From an uncultured Bacilli bacterium (GTDB lineage: Bacteria; Bacillota_I; Bacilli_A; RF39; UBA660): a stretch of 11,059 nucleotides of DNA. The stretch covers positions 1 through 11,059 of the forward strand of contig CANTWQ010000027.1 in the NCBI GenBank assembly GCA_947853365.1. Reading direction: 5' to 3'. Below, piece after piece: positions 4,550 to 11,059 of this stretch (position 1 is its first letter; each line of letters begins with the position of its first letter). The notes beneath the pieces are model-generated. The model had not been told where the DNA came from, searched no databases, and worked only from the letters and a program-made list of their open reading frames with translations. Made by a program: the position numbers and the translations under genes.

Positions 4550-7500
4550 CTACGCTTGCTCGATTTCAGCAATACTTTCTTCGATGACTTTCGTTAATGA
4601 TGGATAATCCTCAATCAATGAACGTAGAGTATCGACCAATGGGGTAACAGATTCTCCCTCTTTCGTCTTTACGAGTGCAATCGCGTATTGTTTCACATGC
4701 TTAATAAAAAGCGAAATAGGAAGCACTTGATATGTATGTAACAACCGCAACATCCGTTCCGAAAGTAAAATTTGAAATTCATAATCTTGGTATTGATATA
4801 AAAAGTCAATCGTCTGATCTAAATATTCTAGGTAGAACGTATTTTGATGCACCGTATTTTTCAACAACTGCACGAATGTTTCCCGTGCTTCTTGAAAGTG
4901 CTTCGAAAGGTAAAGATGTCTCGCCCGAAGATATAAATCTTCATAACACTCATGACTACTTTCGCCATATAATTCTTGATCGACTTGATATAGATCCGTA
5001 ACATCTTTCAATCGTTCGACATCCGTTGGTAAATAATAATACATCGCTTTAGCCGCTTGCATAGATAAGATATTACTCTCTTGGTGTTCTTGATGGAAAA
5101 TACTCATCAGGAGACTTAATCCATCACCATCTTCTAATTCCAACAAAATTTTTCCTTTTACTAACCGGCATCTTCCCGCTTCTAGAGAAGAGGCATCTTG
5201 TTTTTCATAATAGTGTAATGCTTCTTCGATCAAAGAAAAGGCCCATTTTGGATTTTTCTTTTTATAATCATCCGCAATTTCATAGGCAATATTCGCATAG
5301 ACAGAAGCATCTTTCACTTGTTTTCCAAGGTCGAGTAACAAACGGTCCAATTCTTCTTTTTTGACATCATTGAATTGGAAGATTTGAATCATTCTTCGTA
5401 CGACCGGCAATAACAACTGTGGAGCATTTTGTACGTAACTTTGATATTGTTGATAAAAATCGGAAACAACGGTTTCTAATTCCTTCGCCGGATAAATATA
5501 AGGAACAATATTCAGCACAAACTCTTCATAAATCGCCATATGTTTCATTGGATCTTGTAAAATTCGTTCCAACAGGGAAACTGCCAGTTTTTCAGCCATC
5601 CGATAATCATTATTTACAATGATAATACGTAATGTCTGCAAGGCATTTTCCAAATGTTCTTGATAACGATTGTATATTTCTTCATAGCGCTTCATGCGTT
5701 CTTCATATGATATCGAATCGATCCGCGGTAACAAATATAATTGCAAAAGATCTCTTTCTTTGTTACTTTCTTCCTCCATCTGTAAAGACTGAAAAATAGA
5801 CGTAGCATATTGTTTGGCTGTTTTGCTATCTTTCTTTTCTAATATTTCTAGCTTCAATAACACAATCGATGAAAAAACGTTATCTAGGGACAATTCCTCA
5901 TGTTCCCGTAACATTTGTTCCGCATCATCGATATAATAAAGTGCTTTTTCTAACGTCTCTTTTTGATAGCGCAGAGCACTAGCCATGATAAAGTCAAGAT
6001 TTAAGCGTTCTGGCCCATCCGTTTCTATCTGCCACTCATGAATCGCAGGTTCTAAATGGACACAATATACAAGAATTTTGCTCGATTGTTCAATCACTTC
6101 GATAGGAACAGTCAAAAAGACAATCCCAAGAAGAGAAATCTGGGTTTCCACTGGAATATCATCGTTTTCTAAGAAACGTTCAAGATAGAATAACATTCCT
6201 TGTTCATCGTGCAATAAATAGGAATAAAAGACAAGCCAGTAATCAGCGGTTTCTGGATCATCGTGACTCCCCTCTTTCAACTTCTCCATAATTTCCAAAG
6301 CAATTTTATCATTGGTATAAGATTGTTGATATAAATAATATAAATTTTCGATCACCGTTTCCATCGTCGGACTGAATTTCTGATCCCTCATGCGGAAAAA
6401 TACTTGTTCTAATAAAGAAATGGCTTCTTCTTTTTGCCCAACCAATGGTAGAGAAATCGCATAAATCAAAGTCAATAAATAGCCATGTTCTAAATCCTCA
6501 TATGGATTTTGTAATCGTTCATACAAAGTTTTGGCAAAATGATAATTTTCTTGGAAAAGACACGCTCTACTTAACGCATCACTCACTTTTAAAACATCCT
6601 CGAAAATAAAACGATAATTCTCCGTCTCGATATTGGAACAGATCACTTCCAAATAACCATGCAAATAAGTCATATAGTTCTCATCGAGCGTCGAATGTGC
6701 TAAAAGAAAATCCCGATAATAAAGATACAATACCTCACTACTCCTCTTTCGTAAGGCTTCTGGTACAATGGTCAAAAAGACATTTCGTACCGTCGAATGA
6801 ATATAATAATACCCATCGGTCTGATTGATAAATGACAAATCTTTGATTTTATCATAAAGAACATAAGAAAAATCAGGTAAAATTTTCGGTCCGATTTCCT
6901 GAACCATTCCATCATTCCACAAGGGAATACAACTTAACATATAAGCCATCTCCTGTGTTTGATGATCCATATAACGAATATAACGTTCCACCAAATGATC
7001 GATATTTTTACCAAAATCAGCAATCGTCATTTTCTCTTTTGGCTCAAAATTCTCATAAGTACTGATACAAATATCTAAATAAAGCGGTGTTCCATGTGTC
7101 AGATCATAAATTTGTTGTCGAAGGGACGCATCGATAATGCCTGCTTCTTGTAAAAACTGGTTGGCATCAGGAAAAGACAAATCTCCTAAAATATGTTGAT
7201 CTAACGTATCTTCCCAATCTGGATCAAACTCACCCCATTTTATTTTTTCGCGCCCAGCGATCACCCATAAAATACCTGGAACATTTAAAATAGGACCATT
7301 TTCATCTCGTAACCAAAGATCTTTGGTTTTTACAAACCCGACCCCTTCCATTTCGTTCACTAATTTCTCGTACGTATCCAAAAAAATAACCAATGGTTCT
7401 TTACATCCGGCAATGTTTTCTTTCAAATCCATCGAAAAATAATAAGGGAAGTCATGATAGATATTTTCGGCACTATCTTCTTCAATCTGCTTTAATTCCT

Positions 7501-8038
7501 TTTTATATTTTCCCGTAATGTTTCGTAAAACAGCAATCCCACTATCGGCCAACTTTAAAAGTTTGGCAGCCATTCCTAACACAGGAAAATCAGAGACACT
7601 ATCCATAATAAAACTTAACGTCCTACTTTGTTCGATCAAAGATTGCACTTCTTTTTTCTCTACGCTTTCCCCGATTTTATTAGAATAAGAATAAAGCGCC
7701 AAATCGAATAGAGGAAACGAAAACTGATACGTTTGCTCAAGTTTGGTTTTCATCATTCGTAATACACTTTTCGGATCTTGGCTATTTTCAAAATCATAAG
7801 ATAGAAAATATGGCTTTTTGACCTTTTCTTTCAACTCTTCTTGTAGCTTCTTTAAAAGGGTCGTTTTGCCAATGCCTCCGACGCCATAATAAGTAACGAC
7901 ATAAATATCTTCCACCTCTGGCAATTGTTGTTTTAACGCTTCATAGCGATCAAAAAATACCTTTCGGGGCTGTTCCCGATCTGTAAATTTACGTACTGCT
8001 GGCACATGTTCTTTCTTTGCAATAATTTTTTTGGCCAT
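4550..8038 (-). CDS. Large STAND-type P-loop ATPase with C-terminal helical (TPR-like) repeats
   Basis: This gene encodes 1162 residues from the ATG at 8038-8036, preceded by GAGGTGG. The N-terminus (KFTDREQPRKVFFDRYEAL, 17-35) resembles the segment leading into many bacterial NACHT/NB-ARC-like ATPases. It has a Walker A motif GVGGIGKTT (52-60, K58) and Walker B LVIFLDTYE (216-224, D221). LWVIAGRE (257-264) fits the arginine-bearing strand, and HGTPLYLDI (315-323) matches the GxP motif linking the ATPase to a winged-helix region. Between Walker A and B is a long insert with a hydrophobic stretch around 150-175. From about 345 to the end it is alpha-helical with TPR-like pairs, e.g. LYLRARHLYLSKHFQEARET near the C-terminus. 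No DNA-binding, nuclease, TIR, protease or clear membrane effector domain is visible. Family knowledge suggests a ligand-sensing switch (regulator or antiphage sensor); the actual role is unknown. It is a monocistronic unit between tmcAL and yceD with codon use like its neighbours; no clear terminator follows. Confidence 0.8.
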   Translation of the reverse strand: MAKKIIAKKEHVPAVRKFTDREQPRKVFFDRYEALKQQLPEVEDIYVVTYYGVGGIGKTTLLKKLQEELKEKVKKPYFLSYDFENSQDPKSVLRMMKTKLEQTYQFSFPLFDLALYSYSNKIGESVEKKEVQSLIEQSRTLSFIMDSVSDFPVLGMAAKLLKLADSGIAVLRNITGKYKKELKQIEEDSAENIYHDFPYYFSMDLKENIAGCKEPLVIFLDTYEKLVNEMEGVGFVKTKDLWLRDENGPILNVPGILWVIAGREKIKWGEFDPDWEDTLDQHILGDLSFPDANQFLQEAGIIDASLRQQIYDLTHGTPLYLDICISTYENFEPKEKMTIADFGKNIDHLVERYIRYMDHQTQEMAYMLSCIPLWNDGMVQEIGPKILPDFSYVLYDKIKDLSFINQTDGYYYIHSTVRNVFLTIVPEALRKRSSEVLYLYYRDFLLAHSTLDENYMTYLHGYLEVICSNIETENYRFIFEDVLKVSDALSRACLFQENYHFAKTLYERLQNPYEDLEHGYLLTLIYAISLPLVGQKEEAISLLEQVFFRMRDQKFSPTMETVIENLYYLYQQSYTNDKIALEIMEKLKEGSHDDPETADYWLVFYSYLLHDEQGMLFYLERFLENDDIPVETQISLLGIVFLTVPIEVIEQSSKILVYCVHLEPAIHEWQIETDGPERLNLDFIMASALRYQKETLEKALYYIDDAEQMLREHEELSLDNVFSSIVLLKLEILEKKDSKTAKQYATSIFQSLQMEEESNKERDLLQLYLLPRIDSISYEERMKRYEEIYNRYQEHLENALQTLRIIIVNNDYRMAEKLAVSLLERILQDPMKHMAIYEEFVLNIVPYIYPAKELETVVSDFYQQYQSYVQNAPQLLLPVVRRMIQIFQFNDVKKEELDRLLLDLGKQVKDASVYANIAYEIADDYKKKNPKWAFSLIEEALHYYEKQDASSLEAGRCRLVKGKILLELEDGDGLSLLMSIFHQEHQESNILSMQAAKAMYYYLPTDVERLKDVTDLYQVDQELYGESSHECYEDLYLRARHLYLSKHFQEARETFVQLLKNTVHQNTFYLEYLDQTIDFLYQYQDYEFQILLSERMLRLLHTYQVLPISLFIKHVKQYAIALVKTKEGESVTPLVDTLRSLIEDYPSLTKVIEESIAEIEQA

Positions 8039-8065
8039 CCTTCCACCTCTTTCCTTTGTACTTTC

Positions 8066-8074
8066 ATTATACCA
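8066..8074 (-). promoter_or_regulatory. Extended -10 promoter of the STAND ATPase gene
   Basis: The minus strand reads TGG-TATAAT (8074-8066), a perfect extended -10. The -35 at 17 bp is poor (TTTCTG). The predicted start near 8059 leaves a leader of about 21 nt before the ATG at 8038. It diverges from the tmcAL promoter 30 bp away. Confidence 0.6.
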
Positions 8075-8102
8075 TAGAAAGAAAAAGGCAGAAAAGAAAG
8101 AG

Positions 8103-8131
8103 TTGCATCGAAAGAAGAAATTCGGTATGAT
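8103..8131 (+). promoter_or_regulatory. Sigma-A promoter of tmcAL
   Basis: TTGCAT (8103-8108), a 17-bp spacer, then TATGAT (8126-8131). The -35 hexamer is identical to that of yceD. The -10 is followed by six bases and then AGGTGA, so the predicted start near 8138 gives a leader of about 10 nt and supports the start codon at 8148. Confidence 0.65.
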
Positions 8132-8147
8132 AACGGCAGGTGATGTT

Positions 8148-9278
8148 ATGAAAAGTGTTGGTATCATTTGTGAATACAATCCATTTCACTATGGACATTT
8201 ATACCATTTAAACGAGACAAAGAAAATGTTTCCGGATAGATGCATGATTTTAGTGATGCCCGGTAATTTTGTGCAAAGAGGAACTCCCGCGATCATCGAT
8301 AAATGGCAAAGAACCAAAATCGCCCTTGCCTATGGTATCGATTTAGTAATAGAGCTTCCATTTCCTTTTGCCACACAAAGCGCCGACTACTTCGCCAAAG
8401 GAGCCATCGAAATCCTTCATGCCCTACAAGTAGAACATATCGTCTTTGGCAGTGAATCCAATGAGGTTGCCACACTCACTCGTTGTGCCAAATGGCAATT
8501 AGAGCATCCAGAATATCAAATAACGGTTAAAAACTATCAAAAAGCAGGATATAATTATCCAACAGCACTGGCCAAGGCATTACAAAAAGAAGCAATCACT
8601 CTAACGGAACAACCAAATGATATCTTAGGCATGAGCTATATTCGAGAAATCATCAAGCAACAAGCAAACATAACGCCCCATACGATTCAAAGAACCAGCA
8701 ACTATCACGACATCGAAATAACAGGCCAAATCAGTAGTGCAACATCACTTCGTAACGCATTCAAGGAAGGAAAAGATATTACCCTCTATATTCCCGAAAA
8801 AGCAAGAAGCAAAGGAAAAGTGCATTGGATGGAAGATTACTTTCCCTTTCTTCGTTATCAAGGAATCCAAGTAAAAAATCTTTCTATCTATCAAACCGTC
8901 GAAGAAGGCATGGATAAAAAAGTAAGAAACGTATTAACAACTGTTTCAAATTATGAAGAAGCAATCCAAAAACTACATACCAAACATTATACCCTTGCCA
9001 AAGCTAGACGCATGTTACTACATATCCTCTGCCAATTTACCAAGGAAGAAGCCAATCAGTTTTCCCATGTGACCTACCTACATATTTTAGGATTCTCAAC
9101 CAAAGGTCAAAAATATTTACACATGATCAAAAAAGAATGCCCCTTACCACTCGTTACCCACTATGGCAAATGCCAAGATCCGATGTTTTTATTAGAAGAA
9201 AGAGTCGATCAAATTTATCATTTAGTCGATCCGAACGCCATTCCTGAATACAAACAAAAACCAATCCGTATGGATTGA
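8148..9278 (+). CDS. tmcAL: tRNA(Met) cytidine acetate ligase TmcAL (YlbM)
   Basis: This 376-residue cytoplasmic enzyme forms N4-acetylcytidine at the wobble position (C34) of elongator tRNA-Met from acetate and ATP, which protects against misreading of AUA. It belongs to the nucleotidyltransferase superfamily. The ATP-binding motif is VGIICEYNPFHYGHLYH (4-20), followed by MPGNFVQRGTPAIIDKWQR (37-55), GIDLVIELPFPFATQSADYF (63-82), FGSE (100-103), PNDILGMSYI (156-165) and ISSATSLRNAF (195-205). I chose the ATG at 8148 because AGGTGA lies 4 nt upstream, the promoter ends just before it, and the family motif begins four residues in. The frame is open further upstream but overlaps the divergent gene. 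At 376 residues it is somewhat shorter than B. subtilis YlbM (about 415). It is the only plus-strand gene here; a terminator overlaps its stop. Confidence 0.95.
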   Translation: MKSVGIICEYNPFHYGHLYHLNETKKMFPDRCMILVMPGNFVQRGTPAIIDKWQRTKIALAYGIDLVIELPFPFATQSADYFAKGAIEILHALQVEHIVFGSESNEVATLTRCAKWQLEHPEYQITVKNYQKAGYNYPTALAKALQKEAITLTEQPNDILGMSYIREIIKQQANITPHTIQRTSNYHDIEITGQISSATSLRNAFKEGKDITLYIPEKARSKGKVHWMEDYFPFLRYQGIQVKNLSIYQTVEEGMDKKVRNVLTTVSNYEEAIQKLHTKHYTLAKARRMLLHILCQFTKEEANQFSHVTYLHILGFSTKGQKYLHMIKKECPLPLVTHYGKCQDPMFLLEERVDQIYHLVDPNAIPEYKQKPIRMD

Positions 9279-9290
9279 TTTTTATTTATT
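9250..9290. terminator. Bidirectional terminator between tmcAL and the convergent membrane-protein gene
   Basis: CAATCC - GTAT - GGATTG (9262-9267 with 9272-9277) is followed on the plus strand by ATTTTTATTTATT. On the minus strand the same hairpin is followed by GTTTTTGTTTGT. The stem contains the last sense codons and most of the tmcAL stop codon (9276-9278). It lies just past the minus-strand stop at 9286, so it can serve both genes. Confidence 0.7.
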
Positions 9291-9738
9291 CATAAACGAT
9301 CGATGTTGATTTTTCTTCCTGGTCGTTTGCTGTAAGGCTATCTTGCTTGACACGCGTAATGACTCCCCCGATTCCTAAAATCGTAAACAGAATGGAAATA
9401 ATCAAATCGCCCACCAAAGCGCTTACATATTCAGAACTTTCATATAAAATTTCGAGATTATAAAAACTCATTTCAAAGCCTTCTTTTCCAAGCGAAAGTA
9501 ATGGCAAAATCAAAAGCGTAACGACGATGACAATCAAAATAGATGAAATCCCAACGACCAGTGAAGTATATTTGTTCACAGGTCCTCCAAATAACTTATA
9601 ACCATAATAAAACCCAAAAGCAATACACGCGGCCAAAAGTGATAAAAGCATATTACCATACAAATAAAGTAAAATCCACGGCAACGCCCCAATCAATCCA
9701 CCAATCAAACCACCAACCATACCCAGTACATATTTCAT
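9286..9738 (-). CDS. Small multi-pass membrane protein, function unknown
   Basis: The gene encodes about 150 residues, mostly hydrophobic. I see four likely membrane segments: GMVGGLIGGLIGALPWILLY near the N-terminus, MLLSLLAACIAFGFYYGYKL, a third around SLVVGISSILIVIVVTLLIL, and DLIISILFTILGIGGVI before a charged cytoplasmic tail. Glycine-rich helix 1 and the GYKLFGG motif after helix 2 recur in small uncharacterised Firmicutes membrane proteins. I cannot assign a function. The ATG at 9738-9736 is preceded by GAGGTG at 8 nt; a GTG one codon earlier is also possible. It starts 12 nt after the preceding hypothetical gene, so the two form an operon ending at the bidirectional terminator. Confidence 0.75.
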   Translation of the reverse strand: MKYVLGMVGGLIGGLIGALPWILLYLYGNMLLSLLAACIAFGFYYGYKLFGGPVNKYTSLVVGISSILIVIVVTLLILPLLSLGKEGFEMSFYNLEILYESSEYVSALVGDLIISILFTILGIGGVITRVKQDSLTANDQEEKSTSIVYE

Positions 9739-9750
9739 CACTCAAACACC

Positions 9751-10116
9751 TCATCTTTCTTTCTTCTTTATCTTATGTTTCCATACTTCGGGAGTTTCTA
9801 CGCTTTTAGAAACCGGAAGACTTGTTTCCCATATTGCTTGTCTACTGGCGTCCAATTGAAAATAAAATTCTTCCTGAAATCCCATACAATTACGTTTCAT
9901 TTCCCGAATCATTCGGATTACTTTGGAACGATCATTCCCATAATTCCAAACCAAAAGAACCACTTTCGGATGTAATCTTTTGATTTCTTTTTGTTGGAAC
10001 GAAAACCATTTTTCACAACAGAAAGGGCATTGTCTTCCGTACAAATCCCCTTCGGAAGAAAGAAACGGCATCAACAACACTTCGTGCTGGCACTGCTTTT
10101 TGATTTCTCTTTTCAT
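9751..10116 (-). CDS. Hypothetical small protein with possible zinc site
   Basis: The gene encodes 121 residues from the ATG at 10116-10114, with GAGGAG 6 nt upstream; six further codons upstream lack a ribosome binding site. The N-terminal half has C9, H11, and a CPFCC cluster at 30-34, preceded by GRQ and followed by EKWFSF. C9/H11 with C30/C33 could bind zinc as a treble-clef or ribbon-like site, but the spacing is not one I can match to a named family. The C-terminal half is basic and ends KHKIKKKER. It has no signal peptide or membrane helix, so it is probably cytoplasmic. It is the first gene of a two-gene unit with the membrane protein, directly after the pyk terminator. Confidence 0.65.
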   Translation of the reverse strand: MKREIKKQCQHEVLLMPFLSSEGDLYGRQCPFCCEKWFSFQQKEIKRLHPKVVLLVWNYGNDRSKVIRMIREMKRNCMGFQEEFYFQLDASRQAIWETSLPVSKSVETPEVWKHKIKKKER

Positions 10117-10134
10117 ATCGTTCTCCTCACACAC

Positions 10135-10143
10135 ATAATAACA
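10135..10143 (-). promoter_or_regulatory. Possible extended -10 promoter of the two-gene hypothetical operon
   Basis: The minus strand reads TGT-TATTAT (10143-10135), followed by six bases and then the Shine-Dalgarno GAGGAG. The -35 (TGGCTT at 17 bp, within the pyk terminator) is poor. Predicted leader about 12 nt. Confidence 0.4.
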
Positions 10144-10149
10144 TAGAAA

Positions 10150-10173
10150 AAGAAAAAAAGCCAGATTGGCTTT
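10150..10173 (-). terminator. Rho-independent terminator of pyk
   Basis: The minus strand reads AAAGCCA - ATC - TGGCTTT followed by further T, C and T5. The 7-bp stem (10173-10167 with 10163-10157) begins within the pyk stop codon TAA (10174-10172). Confidence 0.8.
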
Positions 10174-11059
10174 AAATTTCTTCTACTTTCATCAAATTGG
10201 TAACTGGTGTCGTTCCAACAGGGAATCCTCCAGTAACGATAATCAAATCACCTTTTTTTAAATGCATAAACTCGATTGCCGCATCCCTAACACCATCGAT
10301 CATATCGTCGATCGTTTCAAAATGTGGAACAATCACTGGATAAACACCCCAGTTCAAAGCCAAACTACGTGCTACTTTTTCATTTGGGCAAGCAGCCATA
10401 ATGACGCTTTCTGGTTTTAAGTTACTAATAATACGAGCAGTAGATCCCGACATCGTAGCAGCACCGATGACTTGGATATTTAGCATATCTGCTGCATCCA
10501 CGACACCTTTGGCAATCGTATCTGCAATACTAATTGCATGCACTGGTGACGGAATCGATTGATAATCAATATAATTTTCTGTATTTTCACAAATATCTGC
10601 CATATATTTCACAGCTTCACTTGGGAAGTTTCCTTGGGTGGTTTCTCCTGATAACATCACAGCATCCGTACCATCCAATACAGCATTGGCAATATCTGTT
10701 ACTTCTGCTCTAGTGGGACGAGAATTCTTCTTCATCGATTCTAGCATCTCTGTTGCCACAATCGCAATCTTACCACGGGCACGACATTTTTGAATCATCA
10801 ATTTCTGATAGATAGGTAGTTCAGACATCGGAACTTCAACACCCAAATCACCACGGGCAACCATAATACCATCAGATACTTCGATGATTTCATCCAAATG
10901 ATCAATACCTCTAGAACTTTCGATTTTAGAAATAATCAATAAATCTTCCCGATGATATTCTTTCAATAACTCACGTACTTCTAATACATCTTCCTTACTG
11001 GATACGAAAGAACAAGCAAGATAATCCCCTTCATGTTCACAAGCATAGATAATATCTTC
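10172..11059 (-). CDS. pyk: Pyruvate kinase, C-terminal 295 residues (partial, 5' end off the window)
   Basis: Pyruvate kinase converts phosphoenolpyruvate and ADP to pyruvate and ATP, the last step of glycolysis. The frame is open to the right edge, where it reads EDIIYACEHEGDYLACSFVS. Signature blocks in order are LLIISKIESSRGIDHLDEII, SDGIMVARGDLGVEVPMSEL (Mg/K site region), KIAIVATEMLESM (active-site region), and SRPTRAEVTDIANAVLDGTD followed by AVMLSGETTQGNFPSEAV. The C-terminal allosteric domain follows (TIAKGVVDAADMLNI to the end). It stops at VTGGFPVGTTPVTNLMKVEEI, so it lacks the extra PEP-utiliser-like domain found at the C-terminus of Bacillus pyruvate kinases. A terminator overlaps the stop codon, so pyk ends its transcription unit. 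The N-terminal part, including the first half of the barrel, is not in the window. Confidence 0.97.
   Translation of the reverse strand, partial: EDIIYACEHEGDYLACSFVSSKEDVLEVRELLKEYHREDLLIISKIESSRGIDHLDEIIEVSDGIMVARGDLGVEVPMSELPIYQKLMIQKCRARGKIAIVATEMLESMKKNSRPTRAEVTDIANAVLDGTDAVMLSGETTQGNFPSEAVKYMADICENTENYIDYQSIPSPVHAISIADTIAKGVVDAADMLNIQVIGAATMSGSTARIISNLKPESVIMAACPNEKVARSLALNWGVYPVIVPHFETIDDMIDGVRDAAIEFMHLKKGDLIIVTGGFPVGTTPVTNLMKVEEI

Noticed and set aside
4500..4560. Terminator for the STAND gene
   Set aside because: Only a 3-bp stem (TAG-TTTT-CTA) and a GCAAG/CTTGC pairing with a loop of about 40 nt are visible, and no T-tract follows, so I do not call it.
4732..5622. Two plus-strand open frames (4732-5001 and 5419-5622) inside the STAND gene
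   Set aside because: Antisense shadows with no ribosome binding site, promoter or family resemblance.
7116..7122. Third perfect Spo0A box (TGTCGAA)
   Set aside because: It lies inside the STAND coding sequence, far from any promoter; about one chance copy is expected in the window.
8039..8179. Longer N-terminus for the STAND protein starting at 8179
   Set aside because: It would run through its own promoter and overlap tmcAL; the strong GAGGTGG and TATAAT place the start at 8038.
8293..8475. Minus-strand open frame inside tmcAL
   Set aside because: Trp/Arg-rich shadow with no start signals; tmcAL is strongly supported on the other strand.
1..11059. tRNA, rRNA, CRISPR array, insertion sequence or phage genes
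   Set aside because: I looked on both strands for cloverleaf-type repeats, regular spacers, terminal inverted repeats and transposase or phage motifs and saw none.

Overview
The window reads as a chromosomal stretch from a low-GC, spore-forming Gram-positive bacterium (Bacillota; a Bacilli/Erysipelotrichia-type lineage is my best guess, not provable here). Reasons: AT-rich codon use, strong AGGAGG-type ribosome binding sites, standard code (TGA is a stop, TGG is Trp), and an adjacent spoIIGA-sigE pair, which is diagnostic of endospore formers. I see no tRNA, rRNA, CRISPR, insertion sequence or phage gene.

Layout, right to left for the minus strand: the 3' part of pyk (pyruvate kinase), a small hypothetical gene with a possible zinc site, and a small multi-pass membrane protein gene. 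Then comes the only plus-strand gene, tmcAL (tRNA-Met cytidine acetate ligase, ylbM). Divergent from it is a large gene of 1162 codons for a STAND-type P-loop ATPase with a long helical-repeat C-terminus. Next are yceD-rpmF (DUF177 protein and ribosomal protein L32), spoIIGA and sigE, then rsmE with a gene for a bitopic Glu/Lys-rich protein. At the left edge is the start of a gene whose product begins with a SipW-type signal peptide. Apart from the STAND gene, these are mostly housekeeping or sporulation genes. In Bacillus and Staphylococcus ylbM is divergent from ylbN(yceD)-rpmF; here the STAND ATPase gene sits between them with its own promoter, so it is the best candidate for an accessory system.

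The most striking regulatory finding is that spoIIGA and sigE each carry a perfect Spo0A box (TTCGACA) exactly 21 bp upstream of a TATA(G/C)T -10 box. This recalls the long-spacer, Spo0A-activated spoIIG promoter of B. subtilis, but here it is duplicated inside the locus. SpoIIGA (aspartic protease with DTGN) would process the SigE precursor, whose pro-segment is unusually hydrophobic but keeps a recognisable cleavage region (FYVGATD).

Gene boundaries are very compact. Terminator hairpins contain or touch the stop codon in five of five cases. T-tracts run directly into the next promoter. At four genes the -10 box lies exactly 6 nt before the Shine-Dalgarno sequence, which implies mRNAs that begin at or next to their ribosome binding site.
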